From: Chrysomallon squamiferum
Taxonomy: Eukaryota; Mollusca; Gastropoda; Neomphalida; Peltospiridae
Assembly: GCA_012295275.1 (NCBI GenBank)
Contig: CM022672.1
Span: forward strand, 2,027,943-2,091,942
DNA length: 64,000 bases
Reading direction: 5' to 3'
The position numbers and the translations under genes were made by a program. This document shows positions 44,666 to 57,299 of the stretch, piece after piece. Every line of letters starts with the position of its first letter. The stretch's first letter is position 1. The notes beneath the pieces were generated by a model. That model did not search any database and was not told where the DNA came from. It was given only the letters and a program-made list of their open reading frames with translations.

Positions 44666-45654
44666 CCATCTAAGGGGAAAATGGGAATGTTTTGATGTAG
44701 CTACCGTTTTTAGAAATGCTTTTTTTTACTACATATAAAGGGGTTTGTGGATTTATTTGAAATTTTTGACATTCAGTGATATATTTTAGGTATCAAACTG
44801 TGAAAGGGTACATTATAAATTATCAAATATATCTATAGATATATTTTTTTTAAAGCTGTTGATGTATTGAGGATTCTAAATTATATTTTGTTTTCTGTGA
44901 TTACTTTTTTGATGAAAAAAAGTAAAAAAAAAAAAAGAGCAAAAGCTATACTAACACTATAATCATATCCCATGGTTGAGTGAACGAAGGCAAAAATATA
45001 TCACAGTTTTAAGTCAATAAAAGTATGTGTAATTCGTAAAATAATAATTAAAACATGATTATCTATGGATGTTATTTTTATTTAATTTTCTTCTTGCTAT
45101 TAAAAACACATTGGAAAACTAAATTACCATAAAAAACAACAATTTGTTTCTCTCTGCTATTCACAGCAGAATATTTTAAATTCTCTACCTATGTTATGTT
45201 ATGTAAAATTAATATTTATGGTAATTCTGTAATTTCTGCATGAATTTTAATAAGAAATTACACTGCTAATTAAATTAATGATTTAATAGCAATGGTTCAA
45301 TTTCCAGAGTAAATATTCAGTATTTTTATCTATCTCTGTTTGAAAAATGAAAACTTCCAATCAAGGGAATTAACTCCTCTTGCCTTGCAGCAAACAGATG
45401 ATTCCTTGTTAATAAAATGTCTTGGATATATAAATAAATAAGTAAACAGATAAATAAATAAACTTCAAAACAAAGACTGAAAATGATTTATTTATCTCGA
45501 ACAGTAATTTTTATGCAATTTTTTTTTTTTTCACTATTCCTAAATAAAAATAAAATTAGATGTTGGTATGTTTAATAGATATGTTGACAGGAAAGTCAAA
45601 GGAGATTAACAAATGTGTCTGAAATTCTTGCCTTCTTTGAAAACATCAATAATT
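44666..45654. other. AT-rich stretch without recognised genes
   Basis: No feature beyond poly(A) at 44,922-44,935 and an (AAAT)-type tract at 45,431-45,463. Confidence 0.55.
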
Positions 45655-45797
45655 CACTGGCACAGTGCTGCATTGCAGAGTGATAGTTTGCAAGATCAAA
45701 CCTCCTTAGTGTGGTTAGAACTGTCATCAGTTTCAGTCATTATACCATGGTATGTGTTGTCCTGAAAGTGAATGTATGTAAAAGATAACATGCTCAC
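45655..45797 (+). mobile_element. Molluscan SINE copy, + strand, diverged
   Basis: A head-like part (CACTGGCACAGTGCTGCATTG, TTTGCAAGATCAAACCTCC) precedes TTATACCATGGTATGTGTTG, TCCTGAAAGTGAATGTATG and TAAAAGATAACATGCTC. These match GGCCGTGGTATGTGCTATCCTG and TATAAAAGATCCCTTGCT of the family. Confidence 0.7.
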
Positions 45798-47205
45798 ATT
45801 TGACAATTAGTGTAGAAAAAAATTATATATATATACTTTAATTAATTAATTAAAAAATAAAAGACAGGAAAAGAGAGCAAAAAGTCCCTCATTTCAAATG
45901 ATTGACATCTAATATTAGTTAATACTAAAACATAATGAAGGTTTTATTTAATCAAGCATTCATGCATTTCTTTATTCTTGTTAGCCCATGGCAGTTTGGT
46001 ACAAAAAATATTCTTAATTTATCTGAAATCTGGTTTGGTATTTTGATTAAAAACTTATTGGTTTTCACTCTACTTGATTCTCCTGTAAGATAGACTGGCT
46101 TAAACCTAGGGGCCCACCAGAGTTGTCGTTAGTAAGCATGTATATTGTCTAATGAATTACAGGTTTTATCAACAGTAACTTTAACAAACAACATGCAGTT
46201 TCTACTTCACCAAGTGTGTGCCGATACAAAAATAAAGTATAAATATGTGTTGTATTTGAATATGTACATATAAATGAATGCTTTTATTAATGTCTTAATA
46301 TACTGTGCATGTGTATATATGTATGTTTGCATGTATTGTAAACAAATGCTTTCAGGTTAAAATTTTTATATCTTTTATTTATTTATTTTTTGTTTTGGTG
46401 AAAGTTTATAGAATTACTCCTTTATACAAAGTGAAAAATCTGCTTTAATTTAAAAAAAAAAAAAAAAAAAATGATAAAAAAAGAGAAACAAACCTTTAAT
46501 ATCAGTAAAAATAGAGTTAGTCCATTAATTCATTTTTTTTTTTCAGCACAAATGTTTATGTCATTTAGGAATAAAATATCTTTTTTTTTTTATTCTTTTC
46601 TTTTTTAAACAAAATACTTTTGTTAGTTTCATCTTTTTTAGCAAACCTGACAAATCATTTAACAAATATATATATTTCTTTTAGTATAAAACGTTTTAGT
46701 TTGCTTTTAGAATATAACTTAAAAAACAAAAGCATTTAAACATTTGGTCATCTGAACATTTTTTTATTTTCATTAAATTAAACCTGTAATGTGAATTTAT
46801 AATTAAATCTTTTTTGTTTTTAAATATAAAACAAAACTTTGTGTTTTTTTCTTCATAACAAAAATTTGAATAAAAGTGAATTACCAAACGGATGTTTTGA
46901 ATATAAAATGATTTGGTTTGTTTTTAAACAAAGTTCTGTATCAGCTGAAGCTACACTCTCTTTGATCATAAAACCATTAGTTGTTTTTTTCAGAAAAAAA
47001 AGTACATAAATTAAAGAAATTTATCACAACTCTTTGATCATGAAAATTATTTGTTTTTCTTTTATTTAATAAAAACAGCAAAACTGCTGTTATATCAATT
47101 AACACTTAATCTTTTTTGCCTTTGAATTTCTGCTTATTTATTTATCAACATGAAAAACTGCCGTTTATTCTTTCTTTTTCTGTTTATTTTCCCACCAAAA
47201 GCATC
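45798..47205. other. AT-rich stretch without recognised genes
   Basis: Homopolymer-rich. Near 46,959 and 47,033 the words TTTGATCATAAAACCATTAG and TTTGATCATGAAAATTATTT indicate a small duplication of about 74 bp. Confidence 0.55.
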
Positions 47206-47207
47206 AA

Positions 47208-47500
47208 GTGTGAAATTGTTACAGTAAACAAAGAAGCACGCAACCAGCAACCATCGACGCCAATTTGATAAATAACATTCAAAATCCATCACATGAATTG
47301 TTATCTCATCACATATTTAGTCCAGTCTGTCAGTTACAAATCAGATTTCACAGCCAATAACCCATTGTGGGACTGTAATTGGCCGATTAGAGCAAAGTGG
47401 CACGAAACACAGGTTTTCAAACGGTGTAAGGATGTAGTAAAACTGAAAAACCACTAAAAACGTTTTTCACAGCCCCACTGTTGCCAGTAAGCATTGATCT
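47208..47500. promoter_or_regulatory. Complex segment with CCAAT- and SOX-like words; possible conserved non-coding element
   Basis: This is the least repetitive 300 bp in the right half. It contains TTTCACAGCCAATAACCCATT, GTGGGACTGTAATTGGCCG, ATTAGAGCAAAGTGGCACG and ACCATCGACGCCAATTTG. CCAAT appears in both orientations, and CCATTGTGG is a SOX-type word. All frames are interrupted. A regulatory element is a guess based on composition and motif density. Confidence 0.25.
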
Positions 47501-47708
47501 CTTTGTGGTTGTTAAAGGAGACACAAAAAATTAAGTGTTTCAAAGTGAGAGGCAGTCAACAGTTTGGTCACTGGCAGACTTATGATGATGCAGAGCTTGT
47601 CTCTGCAATTACATACAGACTGCTTAGCTGTGTAAAACATATTAGAGAATACAGCTAAGTGACTACCTGTGTTGAATTTTAACAGACACAAGCACATATA
47701 CAGTAAGG

Positions 47709-47713
<5 letters not shown>

Positions 47714-47769
<56 letters not shown>
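47714..47769. repeat. (CA)n microsatellite
   Basis: About 55 bp of uninterrupted CA dinucleotide. Confidence 0.97.
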
Positions 47770-47770
<1 letters not shown>

Positions 47771-48335
47771 TACATGCATGCACTGATGTAAATATACATG
47801 CCCACAGATATATATTTTTACATACACACATACACACAGAGAGAAACTCACATCTGTATACAAGCATATGAATCTGTGTGTATATGTATACAGAGAAAAC
47901 AGAAAGCCAGAGAGTTACTGGGATAGAGATATCTGAACCAAAAGCAAAAGTATTATCAAAACACATTCACAGCTAACAATACATGGAGGTCTTCAAAACA
48001 CTCTTTTCAACTATTATAAACTAACTTTATTTTTAAATCTTTCATCAAAGACCAAAGCCATGAAATACCATACTAAACTGAACCTTTAATTTAAATTTAA
48101 TCATATTAATTCTTATCTTATCATAACCACAATATCTCTGTACTAAATTGTATTTCTGGTCATACAAGCAATTCTTTAAGACTTGTTTGTTGAGTGTTTT
48201 CAATATTGTATTGATTGATTGTTTTTTAAGGACAGGATTTCATACTGATGGGATGCATAACCAGGAAAACAAGTGTTGTTCATTTTAGTTGACTACACCA
48301 GGAAAAGTATACAATAAAAAAAAAGATTTAGAAAA
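47770..48335. other. Unannotated stretch
   Basis: Short CA/TA-rich flank to about 47,900, then AT-rich sequence without recognised features. Confidence 0.5.
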
Positions 48336-48339
48336 AATG

Positions 48340-48502
<163 letters not shown>

Positions 48503-48842
48503 CAGAGTACTTGCTCTGAAACTCACAGAATGACAGGATTGATCTGTATGCAAGAGTCCATTGAGTTATTTCCTGTTACAACCAAAGTGGATCACACAGT
48601 AGCAATACAAAATACCACTTTGTCTGCTATAAAAACAGATATACAAGTAATGGGATTTAAAAGGGATTTTCAGGATGCAAAGATAAGGATGAAAGTTTAG
48701 ATTAACCGTTTAGGATTAATAAATCTTTTTTGTGTGTGTAGAATCCTTTCATTGCACCTTCAATTCATCCTTAGCTGACTTCAGAGGATGAACATTATTT
48801 TGTGTAATGGATCAAATGTATTTTTTTTTTGTCTCTAGTTCG

Positions 48843-48937
48843 TTTTCCCATTCCAACGACATCACATGTCTGAGTTATCAAAGACCATTACAGGCTTCAC
48901 AGAATGATAACAGAAGGTTTTCTTTCTCATGATATCA
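48843..48937 (+). mobile_element. Molluscan SINE fragment, + strand, diverged
   Basis: TTTTCCCATTCCAACGACATC, GAGTTATCAAAGACCATTAC and AGGTTTTCTTTCTCATGATA match ATTTCCCATTCCAGCCAGTG, TATCAAAGGCCGTG and GGGTTTCCTCTC. The middle TATAAAAGAT module is lost. Confidence 0.6.
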
Positions 48938-51595
48938 TTACATAAATGTTAGTTCTTGTCACCTAACACCATTTACTATTAAAATTATATTGAAGCAAAG
49001 TTAAATAGATTGTTTAATTAATAAACTCAATCTGAAGTTTTTACATCATTTTGACAATGGAATTCAATGAATATCTACACCTACAGTATAAAAATATTAA
49101 AAAACCCATCTAAATTAATAACTGCAACAACTAACCATAATAACAAACCCTCACAGAAACAGAAGTCATGGCTAATCTCAGAACACACCATTATGTTTTC
49201 ATGTAAAATTAATTAATCATTTGTGAAGCATCATACATAGATAACTAATCACCACCAGCAACAAGAATGTTTCAGAATTCTACATTTTTACCAAGCCACA
49301 ACATTTCATTTTACTGTGAAACTACAGAAATGGGAGCAATACATTCTGATACACACTGTGTAGCCATGGGTTATAATCAAAACATCTATTTCAATTTTTA
49401 AAATTATTCTTCAGATGCTCTAATTCTGACCATGTAACTTCATGGTTTTGTAAAATTATTTATTTTTTATATAACAACAATATATTCTGACCCACAAAAA
49501 AGAAAAAGCCACAGGTGCTATCAGTGAATAATAAATTCAGGATGTATATTTTGAAAAATGATTAAGATGAAAAAAAGAAAATTGACTCAATTTGCAAAAA
49601 AGCATCAGCTGTTACCCATACGTAATGGATCTTTGAGAGACTATATGGAGTCTTGACCAGTATATTGTCAAGAAATATTTGTCATATTTTCTTTTCAGAT
49701 TCAGAATATAGAAACTTCTGATGACACATTTTTCATTACCAGTTTGTCTCTTGCTGGTCTTTGTCCTAACCAGTGTTAAAACCACACCATTTACATCATC
49801 AAAATATTTATTGTAAACAGACGTATACAACATAATTAATAACATTTAAAATCACGCAGCTGAATTTACAAAGAGATATTCACTTTTACTAAATACAATT
49901 ACAATACTTGAAAATCTGCCATTTAAGATAAAACTACCTTAGCCAACTAATTTAACCTTCATTGAAGAGGAAAATAACTTTACTATAGTATAATGTTTAG
50001 TGGGAATCTTTCTTCATGTTTAAACACAACAGAATACTCTGGTAGCTATCATGCATTGTCCCAGTAATTACCCCCATTTAATGAGTTTGTCAAATCTTTT
50101 ATTCAGTTTCCAGAATGACATATTGTTAGACTTTGTAGGTGCAATTACTATCTAAATTCGTGATGCTTTCTTTCGGATCCTGCAACCATATTTCTTTTAG
50201 ATATGTAGCATATAAGACCAGTTATTCCATTGTTGTAGAAGTATGGAAAATGACCATCATTAAGGCCTGGGGTAGAAAGCAACATAAAAGAAAGCCTTAT
50301 GAGACGTCTGGCTTCATTAAATTCTCTTGTCATCATCCACTGTTTGTAAATTGATGAGCTCTTTGCAGTTTGGCAGTGTACTCTGTCCATTAGCTTCTCA
50401 GTGACCCTCGATTTATTCATGTAAGTATTGTTATTCATCTCACTACTGGCAATTAAAAACTCTCATTTCAGACTATCTTTGTCAAATGTTGAAACTTTGA
50501 ACTTACCAAGATAATACCCCTCCCAAAGAAGAAACAAACCCATAGTAACAGTAACAAAGGTTTTGCTGTACCAGTCACTGAAGAGGAAACTTCATCTATT
50601 CAGACAAATATTGCTGCTTATCTTAAATACTGGTATATAAAATTTCTACTAAAGGACAACAAGCTGTTCCCATCACATATAAAATTTTAATATATTAAAG
50701 CTATTATTATTTATTTATTTATTCAAATTTCATTTTATAATATATTATAATATTGGTATTTCATTTCTAATGCAAAATCGTTTTAATTCAAAATTAAATA
50801 TTTTGATTTTACCCATGGGATGTAACACATGGCTATGTTATAAATAATATTACATTACCATATTGAAAAAGTCATGATATGACGACAAAAAAGTATATGA
50901 CTGATATGTTTTCAGACTCTTGTGTGATAAAAATGTTTAGTCATTTATTATGAATTGAAATAGTATTCTATTATTACATTTAAACCATTCACAATAAAAC
51001 AGATGTGACTACAAACACCCCACATTAGTCTAATGTTTTGGGGGTCTGTTGTCGGATAACAAATGTTTAGCCATTCATTTTCGTTCATTTGTTATGAACT
51101 TTGAAATAAATGAAAATAGTTATGCTGACATACAGAGACTGCTGCCTCAAAGAAAACTGACACAGCAGGGTCCTGTTTTTATTTAGCTGTATGTCTCCAC
51201 CATTCACAATCTTGGTCAGGAAGCCATCAATCAGTATACACTGAAATACAAAAAGACTGTGTCACTTTATAATGAACATAAAGAATCTACAATTAGTCAG
51301 ACTATTGAAGCTGTTATGATTTGTCTGGGTTACGGTTGTTTTGATAAAATAGACAGATTTTTCAGGATATGAAAAGATAATAACTGACAGTTAGGCTTGA
51401 AATGTTTTAATGAGACAGTGAAACATAGACAAAGAAAATAGATGACACAATTAACAGCTTGTTTGACGTTCCCGATGTGTCCATTTACTGCTAAAATCTT
51501 CTCTTCTTCCTCTTTGTTTTTCATTTGTCCCCATTCAGCATTCCCACAATGAACATCTGATGTATTTTGACCAAGATCCACTACACACCTCTTTT
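48938..51595. other. Gene-poor stretch; possible SINE relic near 50,190-50,310
   Basis: The words TAGCATATAAGACCAGTTAT and GGAAAATGACCATCATTAAG at 50,200-50,275 could be reverse-complement SINE modules. The minus-strand frame over them (50,148-50,438) looks protein-like but has no recognised family. Elsewhere nothing is recognised. Confidence 0.45.
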
Positions 51596-51599
51596 ACCT

Positions 51600-52150
51600 A
51601 GCCAGTATTTACATAATGATGTACTGAACATTTAAATTCTCTCTGCCATATATACCAAATTGCTGTATTGAAGATTTATGCATCCAATACTTGTTTTTTC
51701 CAAACTAAAAATATTTTATACTTCTTTTCTTATATTCAACACAGAGTACTGAAGTTATAATTTCTGTTTACAGAAGGCTGCTCTATATTTCTTTTCACCA
51801 CACTCACTATCTTGAAAATGTCGTACTGAAGATAAAATGTTACCAAAACCTATTACACACTTCTTTCCCCCAGTCAATATCTTCAAAATATGTATTGTAG
51901 ATATAATTTCTGTTTAAGAAAGCTAGTTACATATCATTTCATTACATCTAGTGTCTCAAAAATTCTGCATCAAAGATACAATTTCTCTTCACAGAAAACT
52001 GCAGTACATTTCTTTTCATCACATCCAGTATCTCTAAAATGCCGAATTGAAAATATAATGTCTTCTGACAGCAAAATACATCAGGTTTCCATTACCTCTC
52101 TCCATCAGTTCAAAATGCTGTACAGAAAACCTGATTCCAGATGACAACAA
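51600..52150 (+). repeat. Tandem array, ~75-bp (25-codon) unit, about 7 copies
   Basis: The unit reads CTTTTCATCACATCTAGTAT, CTCAAAATGCTGTATTGAAG, ATATAATTTCTGTTTACAGA and AAACTG..TACATTT. GTA-TGAAGATATAAT variants occur near 51,665, 51,748, 51,823, 51,895, 51,969, 52,045 and 52,121, so spacing is 72-83 bp. Because 75 is a multiple of three, one frame (51,890-52,144) stays open and encodes a 25-residue periodic peptide. I regard that as a by-product. Confidence 0.9.
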
Positions 52151-53495
52151 ACCTCTTTACACTAAAGTGCCTGGAATGTGAAACCACTTCTTTTCCTGAA
52201 CAGACAGTATTCTGTAAGATTGAGGATATCATAGATTACAGGATTCATTATGACATAACAAGCTGCTGTATGCTTTTCTCCATCTACACAGAGTTATTAG
52301 TTCTGTCTAAGGACAAACACAGTAGAGACGTTACAGAACATAAAATTCAAAATTTTACAAATGAGCTAACATTTATTAATAAACCATCATGAGTCATTTT
52401 TAAAGAACTTTCTACAAATACTGTTTTGTCTAAAACTCGATACTTTTTTTTGTGCTGCATTCTCAACTTCTAGTATATTTTTAGTCAAGGAATTTCATTT
52501 CTCACATAACAAGAATGTCTACCTTTAACTGTCACAGTATGATGAAATATAACACAATTTATGGGGAAAGCAGTTTTTCGTAAGTCCAGTTCACTGTTTG
52601 GTATTGGTTAATTAAAATAGTTAAAATGTTTCATCTTAGATGACACCCACAAGTTTATGAAAAAAAGTTGGAATGTGTTATACTGACTGTAAATAATCAT
52701 TTCCATTACAGAATAAAGTTTTTTTTTCTCAAATTCCTGTCATTTATTTTTAAAGAATCATTTATCTCCTGGACAAAAATATCTCAGTTTATTTGAAAAG
52801 AATAATGTTATGATCATGAGTAATGCCAGGTCATTTAGTATATCCTGTAATCTGTTCCCAGGTTAAACAGTGTCTTGACAAAATGTCCCAGTGTATGTCT
52901 TGAAAAGTAATACAAAGCAACTCACAGAGATTTCAGAGGTCATATTTTTTGTATCAAACCGTTTTAAGTTACAGAAAATTACAAGTCAGATATCAAAGTT
53001 TACAGAGTTCTTAAGTCATAGGTCATTTTCTGATTAAGAATATTGATTTAAAAAAAAAAAAATAAATAAATAAAAATAAATCTTATTCTGATTCTGTCTT
53101 GAACAGCCATGTGGAAAGTCCTATCTTTTATTTCGAAGAGCCCAGCATTTGACATTTGATGGAAGTCTTAGAAACTCCTGTTCATTGAATAGCTTTATCT
53201 GAAGCTCTGATTGCTGTGGAACTGTGGTAATTTATCATTTATCGTTACTTCAGAAAACAGCAATTTTAAACTAAATGACAACATTTGCTGCAATTTGTCA
53301 CACACCATCTTCCAATAAAATGTTTATATTTTAAAATATTTTTTAATGATGTTTTATTTATTTTTTTATGTTAGAAGTAAGTTAAGCAATTTTGGCTGAA
53401 TGAGAGAAAAAAATGTTACATGTTGAAGTCAGAAGAAAAAAGTCCCAGCTTTAAATTCTTATAAAGTAACAGTTAACAATACATCAAAATTACAT
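52151..53495. other. Unannotated stretch
   Basis: The frame at 52,141-52,392 directly follows the 75-bp array and may contain a decayed copy (TCTGTAAGATTGAGGATATC at 52,209). No gene recognised. Confidence 0.45.
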
Positions 53496-53498
53496 AGA

Positions 53499-53608
53499 GG
53501 GCTGTAGTTCACAGGATAGACTGCAAGATCAATTATCTTTGATGCATCATTTCTGCTATTTCCCATTACAGCCAGTGCCCACAAATAATGTAATAAATAT
53601 CTGGTTTT
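53499..53608 (+). mobile_element. Molluscan SINE copy, + strand, head and core start
   Basis: GGCTGTAGTTCACAGGATAG and ACTGCAAGATCAATTATCTTTG form a tRNA-like head with a degenerate box B. GCTATTTCCCATTACAGCCAG and TGCCCACAA follow, an almost exact core start. The copy stops after about 110 bp. Confidence 0.78.
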
Positions 53609-53629
53609 GTGTTATCACAACCATCATTG

Positions 53630-53790
53630 TAACCATCAACATTCACTATTATCATCATTACCATCACCACTGCTATCATCATCATCATGCAGACATCAAT
53701 GTTATCATCATTATCATCACCATCCTTCATCAAATTGCCACTATCATCATCAGTATCATTCAGATCATTATTATCACCATCCCCAGCTGC
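53630..53790. repeat. Degenerate (ATC)/(ACC) trinucleotide region
   Basis: About 160 bp of CATCATTACCATCACCA-type triplets, giving His/Ile-rich frames. Confidence 0.9.
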
Positions 53791-54359
53791 CTAAATGCAG
53801 ATTATAACCAAAAAAGAGAACAAGAAAAGAAATGTAATTATTACAACAGATCCATCAAGTTCTTCTTTCGCTATCTTTTTAATGTGATCACCTACAACTG
53901 TATTTAGCTTCTATTAGTAGTTGTATTTTTACACAATAGTTCTTTTCTTGAACTGATGTTTGAAAACCTCACTGCATTTAATGGTCAACCTTATTTAAGC
54001 AGATTTGCCTTTATTTTTGTAAGGTTTATTTTTCAGGAGAATCTGCTTCCAAAGGCTAAAGCCTGAAGAAAAGTAAATATCTTTGATGTTTGTACAATGG
54101 TATTTGAGGCTCTTGGAAATTGTCTTTGTGTTTAAGTAAGGAAATTAAAATATTCTGCTTTTGTTGAGAATCTTATCAACCCTGTATCTAAGTGATTTCT
54201 CTAGTCCTGATTCGTTCTCTGTTCTATTTCTGTATGTAAAACAAACTAAAAATGGTACATGGTTTTCCTGTGTTCTAGATATATGCTTCCTATATATGTA
54301 TTCAGACACTTTATTGTAGGAAATCCATTAATGTCCATTTTAAGTGCTGAAAAACCATC

Positions 54360-54360
<1 letters not shown>
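53791..54360. other. Unannotated stretch
   Basis: No feature recognised. Confidence 0.5.
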
Positions 54361-54364
<4 letters not shown>

Positions 54365-54437
<73 letters not shown>

Positions 54438-54452
54438 GTCTCTCTGTCTATC
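54365..54452. repeat. (CT)n microsatellite
   Basis: About 72 bp of uninterrupted CT followed by GCGTCTCTCTGTCTATC. Confidence 0.97.
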
Positions 54453-55705
54453 TATAGACACACACATGCATATATATGTAGATTGCTTTATATTTGTATT
54501 CATGCAATTCATTATCAATTCAGTGATGAAATCATTGTCATGCTGCATTGTTTTCTTTTCTTTTTTCATTTTCACTGTGTATTATATACTCTATGTTTAG
54601 TTTTATGCAAAGTACAAAAAAGAATAATAACAGAAAAAAATATATGTTTTCTACTGTTTTAGAATCATTTTCATTGAAAGCAATAAAATAAAAACAACAG
54701 AATAATTAAATATATGTTTGTGTCTGATTATCATTAAGTTCACAATATTATATGAAACATGAAAGTAAATAAATAATTCATTTAATACATTAAAAATAAG
54801 TCAGTTATTATTATTATTATCATCATAATCATCATCATCATTATTTTTATTATTTTTTAAATCTCTTTAATTAAATCAAGATTATAAAATAAAAAAATAA
54901 GTTTGTTTTTTAAACACTGGAGATATAATTTAAATAATAAAAGCAAACATTATGCAGACAGTTAGAAATGTCTTTCTGAATTACAATAATTTATTTCAGT
55001 TTTTCTTTAAGAAATGAGAAGTCAGTAGTTACATTCTTGGAAAGTAAGAATCATCTAAAACAACAAACAAGGTAAATAAGAAAGAAAAAAAGAAAAGAGA
55101 TTAAAAAAAAAAAAGAGGAATAAATCAAATTAGAATTAATTAAAAAAGAAGAAGAAGAAAAAAAGACCAAAACTGGAAGAGACTGAAGATTATAATATTT
55201 TTTTTTTTTTTTGTTGTGTTTTTGTTTTACCAACTGAAGAAAATAAGTAAAGGGATTTTGTTTGTTTATTTTATGTTTGTTTGTTTTTGTTTGTTTTTTT
55301 AATCACACGTTATATTTTAGTCTGGAGTAGTGGACTGATGTTGTTAGAATTAGGACCTTTGTTGCTATTATTAACAAGAAAACATAATCATCATTCTTAG
55401 AGCAAAGCAAAGATGAAAACGTTTTTTGACAGCTCTGAAATTAGAACTGAAAATAGCATACTTATTTAGTTACATTTAATAAATGTTTTATAATGTATAC
55501 TGACGATGATATGAGAATGATAATACTGCTGCTGATGAAATGGTGATGATGATGACAGAATGATAACAAATACATAGAGTTTATATCAATATTATTAAAT
55601 AAGATAAAGAAAATTTCACTCAGGGCCAGTACTAAGAAAATTACAGGGGGAGTTTTCAATTTGGTGCTAGGAAGAGACATGAGAGGTGATAGGTCTTATT
55701 ATATT
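54453..55705. other. AT-rich stretch without recognised genes
   Basis: (ATT)/(ATC) triplets at 54,807-54,852, A/G-rich sequence at 55,075-55,170 and (TTTG)n at 55,257-55,297. Confidence 0.6.
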
Positions 55706-55707
55706 TT

Positions 55708-55818
55708 TTGGCTTATTTTTCATCCCACACAGTTTTCTTTGAAAGGCTGGGAAATAGGCTTTTCTTAGTCACTGGGAAGGTGCACGTAAAAACTTATATC
55801 TTGCTAACTAATGAAAGT
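55708..55818 (+). mobile_element. Molluscan SINE fragment, + strand, diverged
   Basis: TTGGCTTATTTTTCATCCCA, CACTGGGAAGGTGCACGTAA and ATATCTTGCTAACTAATGAAA follow TTGGGCTATTTCTCGTTCCA, TGTGGGATGGTGCATATAAA and CCCTTGCTGCTAATGGAAA. Clear in order, loose in detail. Confidence 0.6.
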
Positions 55819-56855
55819 ATATGGAGTATTGGCTCATACACAAGTACAAGAAATACATGACTGACTGATATATAAATAAATAGATAAATATATATACACA
55901 CAAAGATGCACATATTCATACAGGTGTGTGTATGTGTGTGTGTGGTTAATGTATGTCTGTATGAAATGCTATCGTCACTTTATTATCTAAACATTAAAGA
56001 TTTATGTATCTTCTATGAAAGAAAATGAAAAAAAAAAGAAGGAAGTGATGCACAAAGAAAACAAGAGAATATTCAGTTTCCCGTAATGTTAGTTCAAGCA
56101 CTTGAGAAAGAAATCTGACAGAAATGTCTTCATCACCATTTCACAATGTTTCACATCCAGCACTGAATCACTCAAAACTGATCCACTGGCTTCAATATCC
56201 AGTTTAATGCATCTATAAAATATACTTCCCTTGTTACTTTTACATTAGTTCTCAATCAGAAATGAATAAAAACAAATATCAGAGATCTTGGAAGAGGAAA
56301 TTGCACATATTAAACTCTGATATTTCATAACAACTACGTGTTTTTCATTACAACTGCTTCTTATCAGACAAACTGAAACACTGTTGCCTGAGTTAAAAAG
56401 TACTTAATAAACAGCAGCTTGTGTGTAATGTAACTTTTTACTGCATGACATCTGACAGTTTGCATGCTAACAGTGTAAACGTCGCTTGCAGGGCAACAGT
56501 TGTAAAACATGCTTGGAGTCTGACATTGTTGTCTGTGTTTCTGAAGACCAGTGTTTGACATTTGCTCACGTCTTTGAACTTCTCCTCCAAAGTCTCCGTC
56601 CCTCTTTGATTACCTCTTGGAGATGGAAATTTTTATATTTCTTCAGAAAACAGAAATTTTTATCTCCCTCACAGCGACATCTTCCCGTGCAATTTGTCAA
56701 TCAGAGAGCCAGCTTGTCAATAAAATGACCATAGCCTTCATCAGGGATGTTAGTTTATTAGTTCTGACAGCCCTGGTTAACCTTCATACTCAACCAGTCC
56801 ATGTAATTTTATGAATAGCAGCATGTTAAGTGCTTACTTCGGAAATCCATGTATT
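55819..56855. other. Unannotated stretch
   Basis: Short TATA/CA microsatellite at 55,870-55,945. The frame from 56,486 shows a CKTC word and four cysteines in 25 residues after an AG, but no family or downstream splice partner is recognisable. Confidence 0.45.
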
Positions 56856-56857
56856 TT

Positions 56858-57225
56858 AGTTACAGCTGTAAGTGTTAATTTTAAAAAAATACACGAAATT
56901 TTAAATTAAGTCTGTTATGTAATTTGATCATTTTAAAAATGTTGTGACATTTTACAATTTTTGCTTCAGAAACTTAATTCATTTTTTTGTTTCAAGCCCA
57001 CATCTGTAAGTTTTATTTTGTGAAATTATGAAATTTTAAATTAAAACTGTTATGAAATTCGATCATTTTAAGAAATATTACAGTATTATGTTTTTCTTTC
57101 AGAACAACATTCATTTTTGTTTAATACACGACACAACTGTGAATGCTAATTTGAAAAATACATGAAAAGTGAAAAAACGGCACTATTAAGAAATTTGTTG
57201 ATTTAAAAAATAATTCTTTGTATTT
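56858..57225 (+). repeat. Tandem array, ~130-140 bp unit, 3 copies
   Basis: ACAGCTGTAAGTGTTAATTT, ACGAAATTTTAAATTAAGTC, TGTTATGTAATTTGATCATT (from 56,861) recurs from about 57,000 and, more diverged, from about 57,131. Each copy also carries CAGAA..TTCATTTTTGTTT. Word order is preserved. Confidence 0.88.
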
Positions 57226-57299
57226 TATCAAGAAGATCACAATTAAAAATGCTTGTTTTAAAATCTGTTTCTGAAGTCATTTCTTCTAAGCTGTTATTA

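Noticed and set aside
50148-50438. Minus-strand open frame of 96 codons with protein-like composition, ending in MVAGSERKHHEFR
   Set aside because: No family is recognisable and no convincing splice site exists. Part of it overlaps words that resemble a reverse-oriented SINE, so it may be a translated repeat. Worth a protein search, but not supported as a gene.
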